In this document: positions 17,076-24,367 of the stretch, in pieces
How positions within the stretch are numbered: the first letter of the stretch is position 1
Layout: the number at the start of each line of letters is the position of its first letter
Source: Geodermatophilus amargosae
GTDB lineage: Bacteria; Actinomycetota; Actinomycetes; Mycobacteriales; Geodermatophilaceae
Reading direction: 5' to 3'
Assembly (NCBI RefSeq): GCF_900116515.1
Contig: NZ_FPBA01000003.1
Span: 124,001 to 188,000, forward strand
Length of the DNA stretch: 64,000 nucleotides
Translations under genes and position numbers: made by a program
The notes under the pieces: generated by a model
Databases searched by the model: none
What the model was told of the DNA's origin: nothing
Seen by the model: only the letters and a program-made list of their open reading frames with translations

Positions 17076-17671
17076 CGCTCGACCGGGGAACGGCCGCCGC
17101 GCGGCTGCGGGACCTCCCGCGCCGCGCGGCCGGCCGCCCCGAGCTGCGCCAGGCCGCCGTCGCGGTGTGCGTGACGGAGGAGCCGGGCGGGCCGGCCCTG
17201 CTGGTGACCCGGCGGGCGGCGCGGCTGCGGGCGCACGCCGGGCAGTGGGCGCTGCCCGGCGGCCGGCTCGACCCCGGCGAGACGCCCGTGCAGGCCGCGC
17301 TGCGCGAGCTCACCGAGGAGGTCGGCCTCGAGCGCGGCCCGGACGACGTCGTCGGACTGCTCGACGACTACGTGACCCGCTCCGGCTACGTGATGACGCC
17401 GGTGGTCGTGTGGGCCGGGAACGCCGGGGAGCTGCGCCCCGCCGAGGCCGAGGTCGCCGCGGTGTACCGGGTGTCGCTGACCGACCTCGACGTCGACCCG
17501 GTGCTGGTGACGATCCCCGAGTCCGAGGCGCCGGTCATCCGGCTGCCGCTGCTGGGCGGCTGGGTGCACGCCCCGACCGCGGCGGTCGTGTACCAGTTCT
17601 GCCAGGTCGCCTGCCGCGGGTTGCACACCCGCGTCGCCCACCTCGAGCAGCCGGTGTTCGCCTGGCGCTAG
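17072..17671 (+). CDS. Nudix hydrolase with presumed CTG start
   Basis: 199 aa. The Nudix box is complete: GRLDPGETPVQAALRELTEEVGL (GX5EX7REUXEEXGU), preceded by AHAGQWALPGG, as in CoA-pyrophosphatase-like enzymes. The family N-terminus (TLDRGTAAARLRDLPRRAAGRPELRQAAVAVC) is in frame, but no ATG, GTG or TTG precedes it; the nearest GTG (17165) would cut off the first strand. CTG at 17072 overlaps the Spo0M TGA as CTGA, the same geometry as the GTGA couplings nearby, so it is taken as start. It hydrolyses a nucleoside diphosphate derivative. Confidence 0.8.
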   Translation: MTLDRGTAAARLRDLPRRAAGRPELRQAAVAVCVTEEPGGPALLVTRRAARLRAHAGQWALPGGRLDPGETPVQAALRELTEEVGLERGPDDVVGLLDDYVTRSGYVMTPVVVWAGNAGELRPAEAEVAAVYRVSLTDLDVDPVLVTIPESEAPVIRLPLLGGWVHAPTAAVVYQFCQVACRGLHTRVAHLEQPVFAWR

Positions 17672-18072
17672 CGTCCGGCCGGCGCGCGATGCCAGCGGAC
17701 GGCGCCGTAGGAGGCCAGCGCCAGCACGATGCCCGACAGCGCGGCGCTCCTCGCCGCCACGTCGCCCTCCGCGCGCGAGGTCCACACCGCCGCCGCGTCG
17801 AGGCCGGTGAGCAGCAGCGTCACCTCGGTGGTGCGCCTCGCCTGCGGCGCCGGGGTGACCAGCAGCGCCGCGCCCATCGCGATGTTGCGCGCGGCGCCGA
17901 GCCGCACGAGCAGCGGCAGGGCGACGTCCCCCTGCGCCGCGTCGGGCCGCACACCCAGCGCGCCGGCGATCCACCGGGGCGCGAACAGCGCCGCCGTCCC
18001 GATCCAGATCGACAGCGACCCGACGGCCTTGCGGGTGACGTCCCAGTCCTGGCTTCCGACGCGGCTGCTCAC
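17668..18072 (-). CDS. Small multi-pass membrane protein
   Basis: 134 aa from GTG 18072, coupled by a GTGA overlap to the upstream gene. It has three to four hydrophobic segments (GSLSIWIGTAALFAP, LVRLGAARNIAMGAALLV, EVTLLLTGLDAAAVW, SGIVLALASYGAVRW), a layout like DoxX- or DUF4267-type proteins. No function known. Its stop overlaps the convergent Nudix gene end by 4 bp. Confidence 0.65.
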   Translation of the reverse strand: MSSRVGSQDWDVTRKAVGSLSIWIGTAALFAPRWIAGALGVRPDAAQGDVALPLLVRLGAARNIAMGAALLVTPAPQARRTTEVTLLLTGLDAAAVWTSRAEGDVAARSAALSGIVLALASYGAVRWHRAPAGR

Positions 18073-18626
18073 GAGCTGCCCTTGCCCGCGACGTGCCTGG
18101 TCGAACCGGCGGTCAGCACGAGCACCACCGCCAGGAACGGCAGCGTCACCGCGCTGGCCACGACGTCGCTGACGGTCGCGACGGTGAAGGCCCCGGCCGA
18201 CGGCGCGTCCAGCGGGCCGATCACCCGCTCGAGCCCGAGCGCGGCCACCGACGCGGGCAGGGTCAGCAGCGCCGACACCGCGCCGCCGAGCACCACCCCG
18301 GCGAGCACCGCGAGCGGAGAGGTCCGCACCGCCCGCAGCGCGGTCGCCGTCCCCCGGCCGAGCGCGCCGCCCGGCCGCACCCGGCCGGTGCCGGGCAGGT
18401 CGGTGAGCGCGCCGGTCAGCCACAGCTGAGCGATCAGGCCGGTGGTGAAGCCGACGAGGTCGACCAGCAGCGCGGAGGCGAGACTCGGGTCGCGGTAGAC
18501 CAGCAGCTGGCGCAGCACGTCGGGCACGGTGTTCACCAGAGTGACCGCCAGCGCGAGCGCGTAGACCCGCCCGGCGTGCCGGCCCAGCAGCGCCAGGCTC
18601 CCGCGGACGATCCCGCCGACGGTCAC
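18069..18626 (-). CDS. Integral membrane protein, glycerophosphodiesterase-membrane-domain-like
   Basis: 185 aa from GTG 18626, overlapping the methyltransferase stop by 4 bp. Begins VTVGGIVRGSLALLGRHAGRVYALALAVTLVNTVP and has five or so hydrophobic segments with a DLVGFTTGLIAQLWLTGALTDL core, as in the membrane domain found ahead of some glycerophosphodiester phosphodiesterases and in stand-alone actinobacterial proteins. Function unknown. Middle gene of a three-gene minus-strand operon. Confidence 0.65.
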   Translation of the reverse strand: MTVGGIVRGSLALLGRHAGRVYALALAVTLVNTVPDVLRQLLVYRDPSLASALLVDLVGFTTGLIAQLWLTGALTDLPGTGRVRPGGALGRGTATALRAVRTSPLAVLAGVVLGGAVSALLTLPASVAALGLERVIGPLDAPSAGAFTVATVSDVVASAVTLPFLAVVLVLTAGSTRHVAGKGSS

Positions 18627-19255
18627 GTGCGGGTGGCGACGGCCTGGATCCACCGGTCGCCCGCCGCCCGCCGCAGCCGCGCGGCCGGCACCTCGAGGCC
18701 GTGCGCCCGCAGCTCGGCGAGCAGCTCGTCGGTGGAGAAGCGGTCGGCCGGGTGGCGGGAGACCGCGCGCAGCCACGGCGCGTCGACGAAGCGGGCGGTC
18801 ATCTCGGTGAGCGCCAGCTGCCCGCCGGGGCGCAGCACGCGGGCGGCCTCGGCGACGGCGGCACGCCAGTCGGCGATGTGGTGCAGCGCGTGGAAGTCGA
18901 CGACGAGGTCCGCGCTGGCGTCGTCGACCGGGAGGGCGGTGGCGTCCCCCACCCGGAAGGTGACCCGCTCACCGAGGTCGGCGCAGGCCATCCGGGCGCG
19001 GCCGACGGTGGCCGGGTACAGGTCGAACGCGGTCACGTCGGTGGCGCCCAGCTGCTCGACGGCGACCCGGGTACCCAGGCCGCGGCGGCCGGTGCCGATC
19101 TCGACGGCGCGCTGCCCGCGGGCCCCCAGACGACGCAGGATGGCGCCCTCGACCCGCAGGCCGATCTCGTAGCGGATCCGCGAGTCGACCCACAGGCGGT
19201 TGGCGTCGACGAAGGTGGGCGGCACGGTGCTGCTGCCGCGCTGGTCGGGAGGCAT
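18623..19255 (-). CDS. Class I SAM-dependent methyltransferase
   Basis: 210 aa. SAM motif I AVEIGTGRRGLGTRVAVEQLG, motif II DLYPATVGRARMAC, acidic loop VGDATALPVDDASADLVVDFHALHHIADW and ARVLRPGGQLALTEMTARF: a UbiE/COQ5-like small-molecule methyltransferase fold. Substrate unknown. First gene of the operon with two membrane proteins; all junctions are 4-bp GTGA overlaps, so the three proteins probably act together. Confidence 0.83.
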   Translation of the reverse strand: MPPDQRGSSTVPPTFVDANRLWVDSRIRYEIGLRVEGAILRRLGARGQRAVEIGTGRRGLGTRVAVEQLGATDVTAFDLYPATVGRARMACADLGERVTFRVGDATALPVDDASADLVVDFHALHHIADWRAAVAEAARVLRPGGQLALTEMTARFVDAPWLRAVSRHPADRFSTDELLAELRAHGLEVPAARLRRAAGDRWIQAVATRT

Positions 19256-19272
19256 GCCGCGGCGCTACCCAC

Positions 19273-20163
19273 TCAGACCGCGAGTGCACCGTAGACGTCG
19301 CGGGCGTGGTCGAAGACCAGGAAGTGGCCCTCGCCGGCGAACCAGTGCGCCGTGCAGTTGGGCAGCATCCCGGCCAGCACCCGGCCGAGCGCCACCGGCA
19401 CCTGCCAGTCCTGCGTGCCGTGCCAGACGTCGACGTGCTGGCGCACCTCGCCCACCGGGAAGCCCCACGGCCGGAACAGCAGCGCCCGGTCCTCGGCCAG
19501 CGCCGCGACGCCCTGGCGCATCCCCTCGGTGAAGGCGCGGGCCATGACCCGCCGGACCGCGGGGCGGCCGAGCACCCGGCGGTCGGCGGGGTTGAGCCGC
19601 AGCTGCAGGTAGCGCGGCAGCAGCTGCGGGCGGACGGTCAGCGGCGCGAACACCGGCCGCAGCAGCGCCGCCGTCGCCGGGGAGGGCCGGTGCACGGCCG
19701 CGCGGACCGACGTCGGCAGCCAGCCCGGCCACGGCCACGGCACGTCCGGCGGCGGGGCGCCGCCGAGGATCCCCACGGTGGTCACCCGGTCGGGCATCGC
19801 GTGCGCGCAGGCCAGCGCGTAGGCCGCCCCTCCGGACAGCGACAGGGCGGCGAAGCGGTCGATGCCCAGCGAGTCCAGCAGCTGGGCGACGTCGCCGGGC
19901 CAGTCGGTCACCCGCCGGCCCGGCTGCGGGTCCGAGCGCCCGAAGCCGGGCCGGTCGGGCACGACCAGCCGCACGCCCCAGCGGCGGTAGGCGCCGGCGT
20001 CGTCGACGTGCCGCTCGAGCCGGGAGCTCGGGGAGCCGTGGCAGCCGAGCACCGGCCGCCCGTCGGGGTCGCCCCACTCGGCGTAGGCCATCGTGCGGCC
20101 GTCGCGCAGCTGAAGCCGGCCCTCGCGGGGCCCGTCGGCGGTGTCGGTGTGCCCAGGGTGCAT
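19273..20163 (-). CDS. Alpha/beta hydrolase
   Basis: 296 aa. Oxyanion region HGSPSSRLE, the nucleophile elbow LSLSGGAAYALA (Ser), PDRPGFGRSDP before it, and a late GEGHFLVFDHARD with the catalytic His. This is a standard soluble alpha/beta hydrolase near the haloalkane-dehalogenase/esterase group; substrate unknown. The gene stands 17 bp upstream of the methyltransferase on the same strand, so it may head the operon. Confidence 0.82.
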   Translation of the reverse strand: MHPGHTDTADGPREGRLQLRDGRTMAYAEWGDPDGRPVLGCHGSPSSRLERHVDDAGAYRRWGVRLVVPDRPGFGRSDPQPGRRVTDWPGDVAQLLDSLGIDRFAALSLSGGAAYALACAHAMPDRVTTVGILGGAPPPDVPWPWPGWLPTSVRAAVHRPSPATAALLRPVFAPLTVRPQLLPRYLQLRLNPADRRVLGRPAVRRVMARAFTEGMRQGVAALAEDRALLFRPWGFPVGEVRQHVDVWHGTQDWQVPVALGRVLAGMLPNCTAHWFAGEGHFLVFDHARDVYGALAV

Positions 20164-20193
20164 GTCGCCGGGCCTACCCCGGGCGTGGGCGGC

Positions 20194-20441
20194 TCAGCCC
20201 CCGTCGGGTGCGAGGTGCACGTAGAGGTACGCCTCGACGTCGCCGCCGTCCGTGGCGACGGGAGCCAGGACCCGCTCGTAGCCGGTTCCCTCGAACGCGT
20301 CCCACCGGGACCAGGGTGCGGGCAGGTCGGCGGACTCCAGGACCTCGACCTCGACCACCGGGCCGGCGGGGTCGAGGGAGACCGCGGGAAGCCGAGGGCT
20401 GCGCCCCAGCCCTCCTCGACGAGCCGCCGGTCCCCGTTCAT
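20194..20441 (-). pseudogene. Gamma-glutamylcyclotransferase (AIG2-like) remnant
   Basis: On the minus strand, from an ATG at 20441, the frame reads LVEEGWGAALGFP; it then switches by one base near 20390 to AVSLDPAGPVVEVEVLESADLPAPW, WDAFEGTGYERVLAPV and EAYLYVHLAPDGG before TGA at 20194. These are the second half of a GGCT/AIG2-fold protein, including the DAFEG segment with the catalytic Glu. The YGTLxxG N-terminus is missing. Either a decayed gene or a sequence error plus an unusual start. Confidence 0.55.
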
Positions 20442-20521
20442 CCCGGAGATCCTCGGGCGGTGACCGGTCCCGGCGCGATCCGACGCGGGGCCCCGTCGAC
20501 GGAGCTCCGGTGGAGCCCGGA

Positions 20522-21256
20522 TCAGAACCCGGCCTGGCTCACCCCGTACTCGGCCTGCGCGGGGGTGAACCCCTCGAACTCCAGCTGCTCGATGAGCCCG
20601 GAGCGCGAGAACGAGGTGAAGTCGAGGTAGTCCCTCGCGGACTGGGCAGCCTGCTCGTTCCAGTCGACGCCCAGGCTGTCGACGGCCCAGGTCGCGTCAC
20701 CGGTCGAGAAACCCTCGAACTCCAGCTGCTCGATGAGTCCGGAGCGCGAGAAGGCGGTGAAGTCGAGGTAGTCCCTCGCGGACTCCTGGGCGTTCTCCTG
20801 ACCGATGGTCAGGTCCGGTGCCGGTGCCGGTGCCGGAGCCGGAGCTGGCCTGGGAGTGGGAGCCGGATCCGGAGCGGGCGCAGGGGCGGGCGCTGGCGCT
20901 GGCGCAGGAGTCGGGGCGACCTCCTGGACGGACGAGGTCGGAGCAGAGGATGCCTTCGAGGCGGGCGCCGACGTCTCTGCCACGGGCGCGCTGGAGCTGG
21001 CGGCGGGGACGCTGTCGGTGTCCTCCTTCGGCCCCACGGCTGCGCCCAGCACGGCCAGCGCCAGCACCCCGGCCGGGATGGCGAACCGCTTCCGTTTGAA
21101 CCAGGGGCGGCCCGGCGGTGTGGGCAGCCCCGCGCCGGGCGGCGTGGGCTGCTGCCAGGGGCCCTGCGGAGCGCCGAACGGCTGCGTGGGCGGCGGCTGG
21201 TACGGGTAGCCGGCCTGGGGCTGGTCGGCCGGGGGCATGGAGCCGGGCTGGGTCAC
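20522..21256 (-). CDS. Membrane-anchored protein with two Ltp repeats
   Basis: 244 aa: a Pro/Gln-rich cytoplasmic N-tail, one membrane segment (about residues 59-73, FAIPAGVLALAVLGAAVG), a long Pro-Ala linker (PAPAPAPAP…), and two Ltp repeats of about 46 residues (SARDYLDFTAFSRSGLIEQ / SARDYLDFTSFSRSGLIEQ, each followed by LEFEGF). Ltp domains (PF07553) occur in surface lipoproteins, including phage superinfection-exclusion proteins; here the anchor is a membrane helix, not a lipobox. The two repeats are near-identical at DNA level. Function in actinobacteria unknown. Confidence 0.78.
   Translation of the reverse strand: MTQPGSMPPADQPQAGYPYQPPPTQPFGAPQGPWQQPTPPGAGLPTPPGRPWFKRKRFAIPAGVLALAVLGAAVGPKEDTDSVPAASSSAPVAETSAPASKASSAPTSSVQEVAPTPAPAPAPAPAPAPDPAPTPRPAPAPAPAPAPDLTIGQENAQESARDYLDFTAFSRSGLIEQLEFEGFSTGDATWAVDSLGVDWNEQAAQSARDYLDFTSFSRSGLIEQLEFEGFTPAQAEYGVSQAGF
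20570..20784. repeat. Intragenic direct repeat encoding the two Ltp domains
   Basis: Two stretches of about 70 bp (near 20572-20644 and 20709-20784), starting TCGAACTCCAGCTGCTCGAT, are almost identical and encode the paired Ltp repeats. This points to a recent duplication or gene conversion inside the gene. Confidence 0.65.
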
Positions 21257-21516
21257 GAGGGCTGCTCCTGCGTCGCTGACACGAAGATCCTGGATGCGTT
21301 ACTACGGAGTATCGCCACCGTCGTCCGCGTCTTGACCCCAGTCGGGAACGGTTCGGTGGCGGGCGCTCCGGCTCCTGGGGCAGCGGGTCGTCACAGGGGC
21401 CCGGGCGCGACTCGCCACCCCTACGGGCTGCCGTCGGTGACCACGTCGGCGCAGCAGACGCCCGGGACCTCGGCTGCCGCGGTCGCGAACCTGCGCACCG
21501 CGGCGGAGCCCGCGGA

Positions 21517-22095
21517 TCAGGCCCGGCGGCCCAGGAGTGCGAGCACCCGCTCCTCCCGGCCGGCGTCGCCGGGCACCTCGACGGCGGGGCGGCAGATGCC
21601 GTCCGTGTAGAGGGTGTCGCCCCAGGTGCTGACGCCGGACTCGATGCGGCCGAGCTCGGCGTCGGTGAGGCCGGCGTCCTGTCCGGTGGCGCGGGCGAGG
21701 TCCCAGCGGTGCACCACCATGTCCCAGACGTAGAACCGGGCGAGGGTCTCCCCCACCGTCGTCGGGCCGAAGAAGCCGTCGTAGGACTCGTCGGCGACGG
21801 CCGGGTCGGACAGGGCGGCGAGCACCCGGCCGGCGTGTGCCCGGAGCGCGGCGGCGGGGTCGGCGGCGACGTCGGGCGCGGGACCCAGGTCGATCCCGCG
21901 GCCGGTGAGGAACTCGCGCTGGGTGTCGACCACGTGCGTGACGACGTCGCGGGCGGACCAGTCCTCGCAGGGCGTGGCGGCGTCCCAGCCGGCGGCGGGG
22001 ACGGCGTCGGCGACGGCCAGCAGCGGCTCCAGGACGGCGGCGTAGTCGGTGGCGGTCGGGGTGCCGGTGGGGACCGGGGCGGAGGGGGCGTCCAT
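21517..22095 (-). CDS. TIGR03086-type / mycothiol-dependent-isomerase-fold metal-binding protein
   Basis: 192 aa from ATG 22095. Helical-bundle DinB/MDMPI pattern: VLEPLLAVADAVPAAGWDAATPCEDWSARDVVTHVVDTQREF with the metal-binding His, FYVWDMVVHRWDLARATG with a second His pair. These proteins bind zinc or nickel and some transfer mycothiol or maleylpyruvate; most have no known substrate. It is divergent from an AraC regulator only 37 bp away, which probably controls it. A 261-bp stretch downstream (21257-21516) holds no convincing gene. Confidence 0.78.
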   Translation of the reverse strand: MDAPSAPVPTGTPTATDYAAVLEPLLAVADAVPAAGWDAATPCEDWSARDVVTHVVDTQREFLTGRGIDLGPAPDVAADPAAALRAHAGRVLAALSDPAVADESYDGFFGPTTVGETLARFYVWDMVVHRWDLARATGQDAGLTDAELGRIESGVSTWGDTLYTDGICRPAVEVPGDAGREERVLALLGRRA

Positions 22096-22132
22096 GACGG
22101 CAGCATCGGCGATGCGGCAACCTGGCGTCTTG

Positions 22133-23041
22133 ATGGAACCCGACAGCGCTCCCGTGCACCGCCGCGACACGATCGAGCGGGCGCACCTGCGGGACCCGCG
22201 GGACGCCTCGCACGTCATGTACCGCTACGAGACGACGGGACCGATGGCCGCGCTGGTGCAGCGGACGTGGATCCCGGTGTGGTCGGTGCCGCCGGGTGAG
22301 GAGGCCGTCCAGCGGGTGCTGCAGTACCCGGTCTGCCTCGTCGTCGTCACCCCGGGCTACGCCCGCTTCTACGGCGTGGTGTCCGGGCTGTCGACGACGA
22401 CGCTCACCGGCGAGGGCTGGGCGGCCGGCGTCATGCTCACCCCGGCGGCCGGTGCGCTCGTCGCCGGCGGGCCGGTGTCGGCGTACACCGACCGGTCCGT
22501 CGACGTCGCCGAGGTCCTGGGGGACGACGGCGACCGGCTCGCCGCGCGGGTGCGCGCGGCGATGGCCGGCGACCCGCACTCGCCCGACGCGCACGCAGCC
22601 GCGCGGGCCGCCTACGACGACGCCCTGCGGCGCTTCCTCCCGGTCGACGGGGAGGGGCTGCTCGTCGACCGGCTCGTGGCGCTGGTGGAGTCGCGGCCGG
22701 ACCTGACGCGGGTCGACCAGCTGTGCGCCCAGACGGGGCTGTCCGAGCGCGCGCTGCAGCGGCTGGCGGCCCGCCGGCTGGGGCTGTCCCCGAAGTGGCT
22801 GGTGCAGCGGCGCCGGCTGCAGGAGGCCGCCGAGCGGCTGCGCGACCGGACGGCGACGGCCGCCCAGGTCGCCGCCGACCTCGGCTACGCCGACCAGCCG
22901 CACCTGACCCGCGACTTCGCCCGGGTCACCGGGATGACCCCCGGGGAGTTCACCGCGCGGTACGCGCCGGGCCCGGCGGGGCCCGGTACGGCGGGGGTCA
23001 GCCGGCCGTCGTCTGCCGCTCCGGCTCGATCCAGACGGTGA
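22133..23041 (+). CDS. AraC-family transcriptional regulator with DUF6597-type sensor domain
   Basis: 302 aa from ATG 22133. The N-terminal half (HVMYRYETTGPMAALVQRTWIPVWSVP … YPVCLVVVTPGYARFYG) is the DUF6597-like ligand domain; the C-terminal HTH_18 pair is TRVDQLCAQTGLSERALQRLAARRLGLSPKWLVQRRRLQEA and TAAQVAADLGYADQPHLTRDFARVTGMTPGEF. Transcribed away from the TIGR03086 gene; a GCATCggcGATGC repeat (22103-22115) lies between them. The 3' end overlaps the convergent PPOX gene by 44 bp. Confidence 0.87.
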   Translation: MEPDSAPVHRRDTIERAHLRDPRDASHVMYRYETTGPMAALVQRTWIPVWSVPPGEEAVQRVLQYPVCLVVVTPGYARFYGVVSGLSTTTLTGEGWAAGVMLTPAAGALVAGGPVSAYTDRSVDVAEVLGDDGDRLAARVRAAMAGDPHSPDAHAAARAAYDDALRRFLPVDGEGLLVDRLVALVESRPDLTRVDQLCAQTGLSERALQRLAARRLGLSPKWLVQRRRLQEAAERLRDRTATAAQVAADLGYADQPHLTRDFARVTGMTPGEFTARYAPGPAGPGTAGVSRPSSAAPARSRR

Positions 23042-23411
23042 CCCGCTCGGTCGTGATGTTCTCCGCCGGGTAGGGCCGGCCGTCGTACTTCTGCGACAGC
23101 TCGTCGATGTGCGCCCGCGCCTCCGGCCCGGTCGTCGTCTCCGACACCCGGCCGCGCACCTCGGCGTAGCGGTACGGGTTCCCCTCGTCGCGGATGGCCA
23201 GGGTGACCCGCGCGTCTCTCTTGAGGTTCTCGAACTTGCGCCGTCCGGTCTCGGTGTTCACGTAGAGCCGCTCCCCGTCGGTGCCCACCCAGATGTACTG
23301 CGTCTGGATGCGCCCGCTGGGCAGCAGGGTGCTGATCGCCGCGTAGTTGGGGCCCTCCGCCAGCTCGCGGGTGACCGGGTGGAGCTCGGGACCGTCCTGG
23401 GTGTCTGCCAC
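22998..23411 (-). CDS. PPOX-class F420-dependent-type oxidoreductase
   Basis: 137 aa split beta-barrel: NYAAISTLLPSGRIQTQYIWVGTDGERLYVNTETGRRKFENLKRDARVTLAIRD, then RYAEVRGRVSETTTGPEARAHIDELSQKYDG. This layout is that of small F420-binding PPOX enzymes common in actinobacteria, which reduce or decolorise small molecules or bind F420/FMN. No catalytic residue can be named. Its end overlaps the AraC gene tail antisense. Confidence 0.82.
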   Translation of the reverse strand: MADTQDGPELHPVTRELAEGPNYAAISTLLPSGRIQTQYIWVGTDGERLYVNTETGRRKFENLKRDARVTLAIRDEGNPYRYAEVRGRVSETTTGPEARAHIDELSQKYDGRPYPAENITTERVTVWIEPERQTTAG

Positions 23412-23619
23412 GGGCGGTCCCTACCCGCGGCCGGTCGCGCCACGCGCCTCCGGGCGTGCCCCGAGCGCCCCGGGACGACGGCGCCGTCCTGGCTGTCGCG
23501 TCACACAGCCGGCGTGCCCCGGGGTCCGTCCCCGCCGTCCGAGGGTCCTGCGACGACCGGGACCCCGACGCCCACAGCCGACTCGCACGGCCGGGACCGC
23601 CCTGCTCGGAGTGACTCGG

Positions 23620-24327
23620 GTGAACCCCGCGGACGACCGGCTCTCGGCCGCTCTCCTCGACCTCGGACTCGTGCCGGTGGACCGCCCACTGCCCCTCGTG
23701 ATGGAGCAGGTCGCCGACCTGGCCGCCGAGGTGCTCGGAGGACGGCCGGCCCTGTCGGTGACCGTCGTCGGGTCCGAGGGCGGCAGCACCGTGTCCACGA
23801 GCTCACCGGTGGCCGCCGAACTCGACGGCGTGCAGTACCGCACCGGGAACGGCCCCTGCCTGGAGGCCGCGACCCGTGGCCGGATGCTCCTCGTCGAGGA
23901 CTCGGGGACCGAGCGACGGTGGCCGGACCTCGCCCGGACCGCCGCCGAGGCCGGCCAGCGCGGCGTCGTGTCGACGCCCTTCCCGTCCCGGGATGCCGTG
24001 ACGGGCGGGCTCGACGCCTACGTGCAGTCGCCCCCGGCACCCGGCGCGGGGCCCCGGGAGCGCGTGGAGCGGTTCTCCCGCCACGCCGTCGTCCCCGTGG
24101 CCAACGCCCTGCTCCACGCGCGGGCGCTGCAGCTGACCGAGCACCTGCAGGTGGCACTCGAGTCCCGCGCGGTCATCGACCACGCCACGGGCATCCTGAT
24201 GGAGCGCTTTCCGCCTCACCGCCGGTCAGGCGTTCGACGCCCTCGCCCGCGTCTCCAACCGGACCGACACCGAGGTCCGCGACGTCGCCACGGAGCTCGT
24301 GGACACGGGGCAGGTCCACCGGAGTGA
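23620..24327 (+). pseudogene. GAF-ANTAR regulator with a frameshift in the ANTAR domain
   Basis: From GTG 23620 (CGGAG 9 bp upstream; GTG 23611 also possible) the protein has a GAF domain (LSVTVVGSEGGSTVSTSS, YRTGNGPCLEAA, ISxPF-like STPFPSRD) and the ANTAR start ALESRAVIDHATGILMERF. At a TTT run (24208-24210) one base is extra: in the next frame the rest of ANTAR is intact (RLTAGQAFDALARVSNRTD, EVRDVATELVDTG). As written the protein ends in an unrelated Arg-rich tail at 24327 and would not bind RNA. The true frame has no close stop before the convergent MFS gene. Confidence 0.7.
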
Positions 24328-24367
24328 GCCGGCGCGCGCAGCGCTGTGTGCACGCGGCCGGCCGGCG

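Noticed and set aside
21257-21516. Small minus-strand ORF ending VPGVCCADVVTDGSP
   Set aside because: About 25-30 codons overlapping the end of the TIGR03086 gene, no ribosome site; too little to support a gene.
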